This document shows positions 7,446 through 15,963 of a DNA stretch of 64,000 bases, piece by piece. The stretch covers positions 620,001-684,000 of the forward strand of contig CAVYTB010000014.1 in NCBI GenBank assembly GCA_963771295.1, given 5' to 3'. The first letter of the stretch is position 1. Every line of letters starts with the position of its first letter. Both the position numbers and the translations under genes were made by a program. Source of the stretch: Acidiferrum sp963771295. GTDB lineage: Bacteria; Acidobacteriota; Terriglobia; Acidiferrales; UBA7541. The notes under the pieces are model-generated. The model saw nothing but the letters and a program-made list of their open reading frames with translations, did no database searches and was not told where the DNA came from.

Positions 7446-7462
7446 GGCGAGTTGGAGTTTTG
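7396..7462. repeat. Diverged direct repeat, copy 2 (partner at 4136-4200)
   Basis: Same-direction partner of 4136-4200, at about 80 percent identity by eye. It shares GGCG-CTCGC-GGGGATAGT and TTGATTTCACGGCGAGTT. With its partner it flanks the SEC-C IS and vapBC. Confidence 0.5.
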
Positions 7463-7747
7463 GCGAACTACAGCTATGTTGCTGCCTACGGTAGTCACGT
7501 CGAGCTTGTCAACGAAACCAGTAGTTAACGAATAAAAACATCCCTTGCATACTTGCATAATGGGCTGAAAGATCTCTGGCAACTGCAGAAGAAAAGTAAC
7601 AAATCAAGCAGCAGTCCAGCAGGAGGCCGCGTAAAATGAACTCAAGCGCCGCTCCTCGATCCTCCAACTACGAGCGGGACACCGTCAACGATACTTTCAG
7701 ATTGTGGTTTCGATCCAATTGAGAAGCAGCTTATCTCGCATTGTTGA

Positions 7748-7942
7748 AAAAGAAGTTTCGTCAGCATAATCATAGAGACGTACGCTTCCCTCAAACGGCA
7801 CGGCGGCGACCTGAAACTACTAAGCCCGGGCGGCAGGGTGCGGAGGGTGCTGACTGTATTTCATCTGCTAGACATTGTCCCAAACTTTGACGATGAAGCT
7901 TTGGCCAGTTTCGGGCCGCGACGTTATTCAGTATCGTCCTGA
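7748..7942 (+). pseudogene. Remnant of a STAS-domain (anti-anti-sigma) protein
   Basis: The frame reads ETYASLKRHGGDLKLLSPGG, then RVRRVLTVFHLLDIVPNFDD and EALASF before a stop. This is the C-terminal half of a SpoIIAA-like STAS domain: the family has an equivalent K-x-G-G-xx-KLL segment, a hydrophobic xVxxLLxIxxLxxxF segment and a terminal DDExxAxxSF. The N-terminal half with the phosphorylatable Ser is absent, and an in-frame stop lies just upstream (7745). It is therefore a dead fragment of a partner-switching regulator. Confidence 0.5.
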
Positions 7943-8165
7943 GGGCCTGAACTTCCTTGAGACTGAGCCAAGACACACCCTTGGATGAGCCAAATCAGCA
8001 CGGACGGTTATCCGTTCATCGAGAATTTATCCGACGCATCATTTCCGCCGCCAAATCAATGCTGTCTCGGAGATTGGATTGACGCCGACACGCAGAATTT
8101 TGAAAGTAAGGGAGAACATTGGCGATGAGTTAAGCCAGCGCGAACGACAAAATTGATGCGCGACA

Positions 8166-9143
8166 CTAATTATTGGGCGTCGGCGGCTCCTTTTTCGGGT
8201 CCGACGGTTTTGGTGTCTCAGTCGCGGGGGCCGCAGGCGGAAGTTCGCCAATGTGCTCAACAATAATATTGGCTGGATATTTAGCGACATCGGACGCCGA
8301 GTTTGGGGGCTTGCAGGGCGGAGCATCAGCGCTAGAAGCGGTGTGGGTGTGTTTGTAAAATTCAGTCTTGACCGAGGTCTGAAAAGTATAAATCGCTAAG
8401 GGCGTATGCTGGTCGAGTGCCGCCAATTTCGTGGCACTTTTAACGACGTCACTGACAGGTAACAGGCTCGCAACAGTTGCAAACGTTTTGCTCTCTTCTT
8501 TCGAACTTCCGGTTGTCAAAGTTCCGTCAGAATTTAAGGTTGTTGTAGCCTCTGCCGAGCCTGCCAATGGCTTTGAAGTGTTCAAAAACATCATTGAACT
8601 AGTATCAACAAAGCGTTCCTGTGCCACACTGTTTGAATAGAGATAAACCTCAGGGGAGGCATTAATTGTGTCTTCATTTAACGTATAAGGGTCCGGGCTC
8701 GTCGCCATTTCGTTCCACTGACGGGCGTACTCATTCACTTCGTCTTGAGAATATGCATCCAATTTTAACGACTCGACGAAGCTCTGTGCATGGTCTCGGT
8801 ACTGTTTAAGTGTGAATGTTTTCGTTTCCCATGTCTTGATTTCACCACTGGGGGATTTTGACGAAATCGAAACGCGATAAATCGGCTGTATCCAGACAGT
8901 CGTGTGTGTGCACTTGTAACCGACACCGTAAAAAGGAACCCCCGGAAGCTTGCATCCGACTGTATTTCGGTATTTGCTTGTCTGACATTCCTGCAACGTA
9001 TTCGCAGGGTCCAAAGGTGTCTTTGCACGATTGACGCGGGCAACCGGGCCACAACCGTCAAGTACCAGCAGAAGGCCTAGTAGTGTCGCGCAGAGTTCGA
9101 GCTTCGTGGCTTGCTGTAAACCTACATACGGGGCGAGGGACAC
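8166..9143 (-). CDS. Hypothetical lipoprotein
   Basis: A 325-residue protein with a lipoprotein signal: a hydrophobic run LCATLLGLLLVLDGCG places the lipid-anchored Cys near residue 31. A GTG at 9141-9143 is preferred as start because AGAGGAAG lies just before it; the frame is open to a TTG at 9188. The mature part is polar and rich in Thr, Ser and Asn, and ends in a Pro-rich tail (PPAAPATETPKPSDPKKEPP), as in exported proteins. No family is recognised. It stands alone between gene-poor stretches, so its role is unknown. Confidence 0.6.
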   Translation of the reverse strand: MSLAPYVGLQQATKLELCATLLGLLLVLDGCGPVARVNRAKTPLDPANTLQECQTSKYRNTVGCKLPGVPFYGVGYKCTHTTVWIQPIYRVSISSKSPSGEIKTWETKTFTLKQYRDHAQSFVESLKLDAYSQDEVNEYARQWNEMATSPDPYTLNEDTINASPEVYLYSNSVAQERFVDTSSMMFLNTSKPLAGSAEATTTLNSDGTLTTGSSKEESKTFATVASLLPVSDVVKSATKLAALDQHTPLAIYTFQTSVKTEFYKHTHTASSADAPPCKPPNSASDVAKYPANIIVEHIGELPPAAPATETPKPSDPKKEPPTPNN

Positions 9144-10306
9144 AGGTCTTCCTCTTTCTAATGAAGTTACGTCGCGGCATAGTAACAATTGACCCGGGTT
9201 TGGGCAATAGAAGCTTCCTGATACTTGAGAATTGGTTAGGGGATTGGAGTAAAAACGCTTTTGTGAGTGGGACGAACGGCGTTCGTCTAACTATAAGCTC
9301 ATCCGCCGATTTTCAGTGAGTCACAAGCGGCCCGCGCGACAATCTAGGTCACATTCCTCCCCTGCTCCAATTGGAATCCATTTAAGAACTCTCAACAACG
9401 ACAAAAAGCCGCCAATTTGTGCGTTTTTAATCATCTACGACAAGCTTCCCAAGCTTCCTCTAGTTAACCCTGTCTCGCTGGAACGGCGGCACTTATACAC
9501 TTCGAAGCGACGGGTAATTGGAAAATGATGGAAAACGACCAAGCAATTTTTACAAGTTTCGGGTGGACTGGTAGTGTGCCTGCCTTGCAAGCAAGCGTGT
9601 TGGCCATAGCTTTGCTCCGCAGCTTTTCATCTAGAATTGCATAGAGCATTCGGCTGTGCCTTCAGGCGAATCGTTGATCCTGCATCGTCTAAAATTGGCT
9701 ACCCGAAATGGGCAAGTTGGCCCCCCAGTTTGCACCCCACTTCTTAACGAAATGCTTAAACTAAGCGGAGTATTCGAGGAATGATTCAAGACGGCGGTTT
9801 GCTAATTCACCCTGACCTGTTCGCATGGACCGATTTTCATTTTTTTTGTTAGCGTTACAACTTTCCTAGTTGTGCTGGAAGCTCTCATTTGCAGTCCGTT
9901 GTTCAGCAAATGTTCAGCAAAAAACTATCGGCTTCTGACAGGGCAGTACCAGCATTTATTTCCGGGTTGCCAACCATCCAGTAAAATCCCCCACCAAATT
10001 AAATCAACACAAGCGCGTTTGTCGGTACGAATCCGACGCACAATCGTTAATCTCCCGTTCGCCCGTCAGACGGGCCGGACCCACTGAGTTTAGGCACCCG
10101 CGAGCCCCATCCTCTGTGTAACAGCTTTCTAAAGCGAGGAATCGTGCGCAGGGAGTGGAACTATCAGGCCCTTCAGGAAGATGCGAATTTTCTGGCGTTT
10201 GCGTGTAAGCTTCTAAATACATCTCAACATCCGCTTCGCATCGCTCCGCGAGGCATTCACGACCGCTACATCTCGAGCAAATCAGAATCGGTAATCGGAG
10301 GCATTT
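9144..10306. other. 1.1-kb gap with no gene
   Basis: No frame on either strand looks coding. At 9561-9600 the plus strand resembles the D-arm and anticodon arm of a tRNA-Ala (CTGGTAG and GCCTGCCTTGCAAGCA), but the acceptor and T-arm are missing and the anticodon stem has a mismatch, so it is at best a fragment. The stretch just before 10307 supplies the ribosome site of the sulfatase gene. Confidence 0.35.
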
Positions 10307-11911
10307 ATGAAGTGGTCTGGAAAAATGAGCCTTGTATTGGCGACCGTTGCCACATTCTTTGGAGTGGCAGGAACGCCCGATGCAAACGCGCAAGCGAAGA
10401 AACCGAACATCTTGATTATCTGGGGCGACGACATCGGCCAGTTCAACATCAGCGCCTATAACATGGGGATGATGGGCTACAAGACGCCAAACATTGACCG
10501 CATCGCCCATGAAGGTGCGCTCTTCACAGACTGGTACGGTCAGCAGAGCTGCACCGCCGGGCGCGCTGCGTTCATCACTGGACAATCGCCCATTCGCACG
10601 GGCCTTACAAAGGTCGGCCTGCCGGGAGCTAAGGAAGGCATCACCAAGGCGGACCCGACCATTGCCGAGTTACTCAAGCCACTCGGCTACACGACAGGCC
10701 AGTTCGGCAAGAACCACCTCGGCGACCGCAACGACATGCTGCCCACCGTGCACGGTTTCGATGAGTGGCTGGGAAACCTCTATCACTTGAATGCGGAGGA
10801 AGAGCCAGAGAATGTGGACTACCCAAAGAATCCAGCATTCAAATCGAAGTTCGGCCCACGCGGCGTCTTGCATTGCTTCGCGACGGACAAGGACGATACC
10901 ACCGATGATCCGCGCTTCGGCGTGATGGGTAAACAGAAGTGTGAAGACACCGGTCCACTCTCGCGCAAGCGCATGGAGGCGATTGACGACGAAATCACCG
11001 CGAGGGCGCTCAAGTTCATGGACAACGCGGCGAAGGCCGACAAACCGTTCTTCATTTGGTGGAACTCCTCCCGCATGCACACCTACACACACCTCAGTCC
11101 GAAGTGGGAAGGCAAGACCGGTTTGGGTATTGAGGCAGATGGCATGGTTGAGCACGATAGTGACGTTGGTGAATTGCTTGACGAGTTGAAGAAGCTCGGC
11201 GTTGAAGGCAACACCATCGTCATGTATTCCAGTGACAATGGTGCGGAGTTCTTCCTTTGGCCCGATGGCGGAACGACAATGTTCCGCGGCGAGAAGAACA
11301 CACAATGGGAAGGTGGCTATCGCGTTCCCTGTTTGATTCGCTGGCCAGGCGTCGTCAAGCCCGGCACCATTATCAACGACATTGGCGCCCACGAGGACAT
11401 GCTCCCTACAGTCCTCGCGGCGGCCGGTGCCCCTTCCGTCAAGGAAGACCTGTTGAAGGGCAAAACCGTCGGCGAAATGACCTACAAGGCCCACCTCGAT
11501 GGCTACAACCTGATGCCCTTCTTGAAAGGAGAGTTGGCCGAATCTCCGCGTCACGAATTCATTTACTGGACCGACGGCGGAAGTGTGGCGGCTTTGCGTT
11601 ACAACAATTGGAAGATGACCTTCCTGCGGCAAAACTCGATTGGATTTAAGGTATGGGAAACCCCGTTCGAGGAACTGCGCTGGCCGATGTTGACCAATTT
11701 GCGGATGGACCCGCTTGAGCGCGCCAATGACGAATCCGCCAGCTACATCGACTGGGTTGGACCTCGCATGTTCATGCTGGCTCCAGCGGGCGCCTATGTC
11801 GGGATGTGGCTGCAGAGCTTCCGCGAATTCCCACCGCGCATGAAGCCCGGCAGCTTCAGTCTCGACCGCGTGATGGAAGCGGTAACTGCACCCCCCAAAG
11901 GCAGCAACTGA
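10307..11911 (+). CDS. Arylsulfatase, secreted
   Basis: A 534-residue alkaline-phosphatase-superfamily sulfatase, which hydrolyses sulfate esters. Residues 1-29 are a signal peptide ending ANAQA. NILIIWGDDIG (34-44) gives the metal-binding Asp pair. QSCTAGRAAF carries Cys82 in the CxAxR form of the formylglycine signature, so the Cys must be oxidised to formylglycine by a maturase not seen here. Later motifs GKNHLGD, SSDNGAEFF and GEKNTQWEGGYRVPCLIRW fit the family. GGAGG seven bases upstream fixes the ATG. Natural substrate unknown. It is intact, unlike the sulfatase remnant at 39.1-39.7 kb, which is of another subtype. Confidence 0.85.
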   Translation: MKWSGKMSLVLATVATFFGVAGTPDANAQAKKPNILIIWGDDIGQFNISAYNMGMMGYKTPNIDRIAHEGALFTDWYGQQSCTAGRAAFITGQSPIRTGLTKVGLPGAKEGITKADPTIAELLKPLGYTTGQFGKNHLGDRNDMLPTVHGFDEWLGNLYHLNAEEEPENVDYPKNPAFKSKFGPRGVLHCFATDKDDTTDDPRFGVMGKQKCEDTGPLSRKRMEAIDDEITARALKFMDNAAKADKPFFIWWNSSRMHTYTHLSPKWEGKTGLGIEADGMVEHDSDVGELLDELKKLGVEGNTIVMYSSDNGAEFFLWPDGGTTMFRGEKNTQWEGGYRVPCLIRWPGVVKPGTIINDIGAHEDMLPTVLAAAGAPSVKEDLLKGKTVGEMTYKAHLDGYNLMPFLKGELAESPRHEFIYWTDGGSVAALRYNNWKMTFLRQNSIGFKVWETPFEELRWPMLTNLRMDPLERANDESASYIDWVGPRMFMLAPAGAYVGMWLQSFREFPPRMKPGSFSLDRVMEAVTAPPKGSN

Positions 11912-11941
11912 GGCGAAGTCAAACTACAATCTCTTGCTAGC

Positions 11942-11970
11942 GGGCGACTCGAATGGGTCGCCCACTTTAA
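11942..11970 (+). terminator. Probable terminator after the sulfatase gene
   Basis: GGGCGAC (11942-11948) and GTCGCCC (11957-11963) form a seven-pair stem 30 bases after the stop codon, followed by ACTTTAAAG. The T tract is short, so it may be a weak terminator. Confidence 0.4.
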
Positions 11971-12397
11971 AGTCGTTCGGGAAAAGATGCGAGAGGTTGA
12001 GTCAGTCATCCAAACTCGTGGTTTGTCGGGAAGCGGAAACCTGGCTAGCGGGAGCAACTTAGGGGGGTAGCGCGTTTACCAGGACTGAGCGCCTTTGAGA
12101 AGTGGTAGTGTCAATAGACATATCCCTGTGGGGTGGGTCACACAATAATTTCCAACGTGATGCCGCGCACATCGCCAAGAGGAGTGCTACTGGAGAATAT
12201 AGGTATCCGTTCTCGCGGGTTGAGACCTGGCGCGAATATGGAGCAGACAGTGATGAAACTCCTAAAGGGCGCACTGGCATTGATTTTCTTCTTTTGTGGT
12301 GGCCCTTTATATCTAGATAGCACGAAGGGCAAATGAGTCCGGTGTCCGCGAAGTGTTACACCCTTGGCGTGAATGTGAATCGAAGAGTATTCATTCC
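11971..12397. other. Gap with one doubtful small reading frame
   Basis: A 32-codon plus frame (12238-12336) encodes MKLLKGALALIFFFCGGPLY plus a short tail, a possible small membrane peptide, but it has no clear ribosome site. At 12127-12142 TGTGGGGTGGGTCACA is an imperfect CRP/FNR-type palindrome (one arm has a mismatch). Otherwise nothing is seen. The sensor kinase promoter should lie here. Confidence 0.3.
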
Positions 12398-14254
12398 ATG
12401 GAAATAAGTCTGGTTACGGTCATCTGGTCAATGATTGCGTCGGCGTGCTTCACGCTGGCGGGGATTCAATTTCTGGTCTGGTGCAAGACTCGCAATGCTT
12501 GGCCTAATCTGCTTTTTTCCCTTACGGCAATTTCGACAGCGGCCTTTGCGTTCTGTGAGTTAAGGATGATGCGGGCGAGTACCCCGGCAGAATTTGCCAG
12601 TACGCTGAAGTGGGGACAGGTGCCGGTGTGGCTATTGGTGTTGTCACTCGTCGGGTTGGTGCGGGTTTTCCTGAAAGCCGGACGACCGAGTCTTGCGTGG
12701 ACGGTCTGCGGCCTTCGCACATTCGCTCTCCTGTGCGATTTTTCGGTGGGGCAGAACCTCAACTACCGCGAGATCACCCGCCTGCGGCACATCCCGTTTC
12801 TCGGCGAATCCGTCCAAATCGCAGAGGGTGTGCCGAATCCCTGGATGCTAGTCGGTCAATTGAGTTTGATGGTGCTCGTCATCTTTGTCGCAGATGCTAG
12901 TGTCACCGCCTGGCGCCGCGGGGACCGCCAGAAAGCAATAACCGTGGGCGGTACCATCGTCTTCTTCACACTTGTCTCAGCCGGGCAGTCCATCATGGTG
13001 TTCTGGGGAATCGTCCACGCACCCATTGTGGCTAGCATTTCCTTCATGGGCTTGGTCGGAGTGATGGGGTATGAGCTAAGCCGCGAAGCGATTCGCGCGC
13101 CTCAACTCGATCGCAAGTTACAGGTGAGTGAAGCCGCGTTGCACGAAACTGAAGAAAGAATGAGACTTGCCGTCGAAGGTGCGGATTTCGGTATTTGGAT
13201 TCGGGATCTCGGGCGAAACGAAATCTGGGCAACAGACAAATGGCGGACTCTGTTCGGCTTTTCACGGATGGAGAGGCTGGAAATCGACCACATCTTGCAA
13301 CGACTTCATCCGGACGATCGCGATATGTTCCGCTCCGCGCTCGAGAAAGCGGCTTTGGGCGACGGTAGCTACGAAGCGGAATATCGAGTAGTGCTCCCGA
13401 ACGGCGAGATGCGGTGGATCAGTTCTCATGGCCGCTTCGAGCTCGATGGTGCCGGCAAACCAAGGCTCGTACGTGGTGTCTCGCACGATATTACAAAGCG
13501 AAAGGAAGCGGAGCAGGAGACACAGAATTTGCGGCAGGAGATTGCGCATGTGGACCGCGTCGCGACGCTGGGCCAGCTGGCGTCTTCGTTGGCGCATGAG
13601 ATCAATCAACCGCTCGGGGCAATATTGCGCAATGCGGAAGCGGCGGAGCTTTTCATGCAGAATGAATCGCCGGATCTGGAAGAAGTCCGCGCGATCCTTG
13701 CCGACATCCGCAAGGACGACCAGCGTGCGGGCAGCATTATCGAACGGATGCGCAAGCTACTGAAGCGGCACAACCTCGATAAGCGGACCATCCATGTGGG
13801 GGAACTTGTTGGTGACGTCGTTGCCCTGGTGCGGCCCGACGCTGCGGAACGTCACGTAAAGCTCGAAGTGGCCGTGGCAGACGATCTGCCGCCCGTGATT
13901 GGCGACCGCGTGCATCTCCAACAAGTGTTATTGAACCTTATTGTCAACGGATTAGAGGCGCTCGATCAGGCAAACCGGGAGGACCGGCGCGTCAGCATAA
14001 CCGCTTTGCGCTGCGGACCGCAGACCGTCGAGATCGCTGTGGGCGATTCCGGCTGCGGCATTCCCGTTGACAAACTCACGCACGTTTTTGATTCCTTCTT
14101 TACCACCAAGCCGAACGGCATGGGTATGGGTTTGTCGATCTCTCGCACGATCATTGAGGCGCACGGCGGGAGGCTCTGGGCAGAGAACAAAAATGAAGGC
14201 GGAGCATCGTTTCGATTTACTCTGCCGATGACAGAGGAGCACGCAACGCAATGA
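12398..14254 (+). CDS. Membrane sensor histidine kinase with PAS domain (FixL/NtrB-like)
   Basis: A 618-residue kinase. Residues 1-230 carry about six or seven membrane helices that probably sense a membrane or small-molecule signal. A PAS domain follows (about 255-380, RMRLAVEGADFGIWIRDLGR), then a HisKA domain with the phospho-acceptor His400 in SSLAHEINQPLGAILRNAEA, and an HATPase domain with N (LLNLIVNGLEAL), G1 (VGDSGCGIP) and G2 (GMGMGLSISRTI) boxes. The NQPL form of the H-box is typical of FixL-type kinases. The ATG at 12398 puts the first helix at the N-terminus; an upstream start at 12353 is possible. It overlaps its response regulator by four bases. Confidence 0.85.
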   Translation: MEISLVTVIWSMIASACFTLAGIQFLVWCKTRNAWPNLLFSLTAISTAAFAFCELRMMRASTPAEFASTLKWGQVPVWLLVLSLVGLVRVFLKAGRPSLAWTVCGLRTFALLCDFSVGQNLNYREITRLRHIPFLGESVQIAEGVPNPWMLVGQLSLMVLVIFVADASVTAWRRGDRQKAITVGGTIVFFTLVSAGQSIMVFWGIVHAPIVASISFMGLVGVMGYELSREAIRAPQLDRKLQVSEAALHETEERMRLAVEGADFGIWIRDLGRNEIWATDKWRTLFGFSRMERLEIDHILQRLHPDDRDMFRSALEKAALGDGSYEAEYRVVLPNGEMRWISSHGRFELDGAGKPRLVRGVSHDITKRKEAEQETQNLRQEIAHVDRVATLGQLASSLAHEINQPLGAILRNAEAAELFMQNESPDLEEVRAILADIRKDDQRAGSIIERMRKLLKRHNLDKRTIHVGELVGDVVALVRPDAAERHVKLEVAVADDLPPVIGDRVHLQQVLLNLIVNGLEALDQANREDRRVSITALRCGPQTVEIAVGDSGCGIPVDKLTHVFDSFFTTKPNGMGMGLSISRTIIEAHGGRLWAENKNEGGASFRFTLPMTEEHATQ

Positions 14255-14898
14255 CCGTGACCGAACCCACTGTTCACGTCGTCGATGATGATGCGTCCTT
14301 TCTTTCCGCGATCTCGCGACTGCTTCGGGCGAACGGGTTCGCTGCGAAGACATATTCGTCGGCTCGTGAATTTCTCGAGCGCCGTGATGCAGATGCGCCG
14401 GGTTGTGTTCTGGCGGATTTAAAGATGCCCGGAATGAATGGACTCGAACTGCAATCAGAGCTCGAGCAGAGTTGCAATCCTCTGCCGATTGTCTTCTTAA
14501 CAGGACATGGTGACATTCCCTCGAGCGTCCGAGCAATGCGCCGTGGCGCGGAGGATTTCCTGGAAAAGCTCGCGCCGAAGAAAGCGTTGTTAGACGCGGT
14601 GAACCGCGCCCTTGCGCGTGATGCTCGTGAACGCAATACGCGTGCTCGCCAGCTTGTGCTACGCGCGCGCTTCGACACGCTCAGTGAACGAGAGCTCGAA
14701 GTGCTCTCTCATGTGGTGCGAGGACGACTCAACAAGCAGATTGCCTACGATCTAGGCATCCACGAACGCACAGTGAAGTTACATCGCACTGCGATCACCA
14801 CAAAATTGAACGTCCAGTCCGTGGCGGAACTCACGCGGCTAACACAGGAGGCGGGCATCTTCCCGTCGCTCGCTCGGACCTTCCCCAAAGGGCAGTAG
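14251..14898 (+). CDS. FixJ-family response regulator
   Basis: A 215-residue two-domain regulator, partner of the kinase it overlaps by ATGA. The receiver domain has the acidic pair in VHVVDDDASF, phospho-acceptor Asp56 (VLADLKMPGMNG), Thr in VFLTGHGD, and Lys in DFLEKLAPKK; the Pro normally after this Lys is replaced by Leu. The C-terminal LuxR-type helix-turn-helix (TLSERELEVLSHVVRG, then HERTVKLHRTAITTKL) binds DNA. Its last 32 codons are repeated as a dead fragment at 30544-30639. Targets are unknown, but repeats of its own 3' region precede the operons at 15.0 and 39.9 kb. Confidence 0.85.
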   Translation: MTVTEPTVHVVDDDASFLSAISRLLRANGFAAKTYSSAREFLERRDADAPGCVLADLKMPGMNGLELQSELEQSCNPLPIVFLTGHGDIPSSVRAMRRGAEDFLEKLAPKKALLDAVNRALARDARERNTRARQLVLRARFDTLSERELEVLSHVVRGRLNKQIAYDLGIHERTVKLHRTAITTKLNVQSVAELTRLTQEAGIFPSLARTFPKGQ

Positions 14899-14924
14899 TC
14901 AGCATTACCTTTCCATGCTTATAG

Positions 14925-14947
14925 TGCTCATCGAATCACGATGAGCA
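14925..14947. promoter_or_regulatory. 23-bp palindrome in leader copy 1
   Basis: TGCTCATCG-AATCA-CGATGAGCA has perfect nine-base arms. It lies just after TATAGT and covers an ATG at 14941, so it could be an operator for a dimeric regulator or an RNA hairpin hiding that start. Copy 3 keeps both arms perfectly (39725-39747); copy 2 (30665-30687) has two changes. Confidence 0.5.
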
Positions 14948-15012
14948 GCACAACAACCAGCTACGACGCCATTGTTGATGACGAGCTTGCGGAAACCGGA
15001 CGTACTGACTAA
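14941..15012 (+). pseudogene. 23-codon stump of a response-regulator gene, possible leader peptide for atpB
   Basis: The frame encodes MSSTTTSYDAIVDDELAETG plus RTD. The first 14 residues match the start of the single-domain regulator at 30681 (MSSTTTSYVAIVDD), after which the sequence diverges. Its TAA overlaps the ATG of atpB (TAATG at 15010-15014), which would couple atpB translation to it. A related 24-codon version lies in copy 3. It is either a dead stump or a reused leader peptide; the overlap and retention in two copies favour at least a look at the second. Confidence 0.5.
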
Positions 15013-15893
15013 TGAAATCTGTGCTTCAACGTTTGTTGTGGTTGGGAATGCTATTGCCTTCCGGCAGTGCATTTGCCAGTGAGGCTGAGCACGGCCTGCC
15101 GCAGTCCGCCGTCAAAATCGAACATTGGGGCGGCTTCATCACGAATTCCATGATCGTCAGCTGGGTTGTGGCCATCGCCCTGATAATTTTCGCCCGAGTC
15201 GCGACGCGCGACATGAAAGGTGTTCCCAGCGGGGCTCAGAACCTCCTGGAATGGCTGGTCGAAGGTCTGTACGGTTTTTTGGAGAGCATCATCGGCTCGC
15301 ATTTGGTCAAGCGAACGTTTTGGTTTCTGGCGACTATCTTCATCTTCATTCTCTCAGCGAATTGGCTTGGTCTGATTCCCGGCGTTGGCACGATTGGCTG
15401 GGGATACCAGACTCCCAACGGTTTCGAGGTTGACCAACCGCTGTTCCGCGGCGCAAATGCCGATCTGAATCTGACGTTCGCCATGGCGATTATCTTTTTC
15501 GCCTGTTGGATCGTCTGGGCGTTGCAGGAAGTTGGTCCGATTGGATTCTTGAAAGAATTGTTTGCGCCGAAGGGCGAAACAACTGGAGTTTTGAAAGTAT
15601 TGATGGTCGTCATATTTTTTGCGTCCGGGTGCCTCGAAATCGTCTCCATTCTGTTTCGGCCGATCTCCCTCAGTTTTCGTCTCTACGGCAATATCTTTGC
15701 GGGGGAAACCATGCTTGACACCATGGCCCGGCTGAAGCCTGGCCTCGGCTGGTTGCTGCCCATTCCTTTTTACTTCATGGAATTGTTAGTGGGCTTGGTG
15801 CAGGCGTTGGTTTTCATGTTGCTGTGCGCTGTGTTCACGTTGCTGATTTGTCAACATGAGGAAGCGGCACCGGTCGCGGAACCGAACACCTAG
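15012..15893 (+). CDS. atpB: F1Fo ATP synthase subunit a
   Basis: A 293-residue integral membrane protein that with the c-ring forms the proton channel of Fo. It has a signal-like N-terminus (LLWLGMLLPSGSAFASEAEHG) and about five or six helices. The essential Arg is in SLSFRLYGNIFAGETMLD, within the family signature, and the last helices are ELLVGLVQALVFMLLCAVFT. It opens an operon in the order a-c-b-delta-alpha-gamma-beta-epsilon. No atpI precedes it. The ATG overlaps the stop of the short leader frame, and the first ten codons also occur in repeat copy 3 at 39.81 kb. Confidence 0.92.
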   Translation: MKSVLQRLLWLGMLLPSGSAFASEAEHGLPQSAVKIEHWGGFITNSMIVSWVVAIALIIFARVATRDMKGVPSGAQNLLEWLVEGLYGFLESIIGSHLVKRTFWFLATIFIFILSANWLGLIPGVGTIGWGYQTPNGFEVDQPLFRGANADLNLTFAMAIIFFACWIVWALQEVGPIGFLKELFAPKGETTGVLKVLMVVIFFASGCLEIVSILFRPISLSFRLYGNIFAGETMLDTMARLKPGLGWLLPIPFYFMELLVGLVQALVFMLLCAVFTLLICQHEEAAPVAEPNT

Positions 15894-15963
15894 TAAAGAA
15901 TTCCGTCAGCTTGACCGTGTTCAATCGCGGGAGCCGGCGAGATAGCAAAGGAAGGTACGGCAT

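Larger units (their letters stand above)
7159..8165. other. 1-kb gap with decayed gene fragments
   Basis: Only remnants are visible: a possible transposase N-terminus on the minus strand (7215-7445), the second copy of the diverged repeat (7396-7462), and a STAS-domain remnant (7748-7942). The remaining sequence, 7463-7747 and 7943-8165, shows no coding signal that I can support. Confidence 0.4.
14803..15048 (+). repeat. Triplicated leader segment, copy 1 (before the ATP synthase operon)
   Basis: This copy runs from the last codons of the FixJ-like gene through a 23-bp palindrome and a 23-codon frame into the first codons of atpB. From 14853 to 15048 it aligns without any gap to copy 3 (39653-39848), with about 175 of 196 bases identical by eye. 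From 14803 to about 14983 it aligns to copy 2 (30544-30723) with a single one-base gap. It probably holds the atp operon promoter, as TATAGT (14920-14925) is kept in all three. Confidence 0.85.

Noticed and set aside
9561..9600. A functional tRNA-Ala
   Set aside because: The acceptor and T-arms are missing and the anticodon stem has a mismatch.
10670..11632. A 320-codon minus frame inside the sulfatase gene
   Set aside because: It matches no family and lies wholly opposite a well-supported sulfatase.
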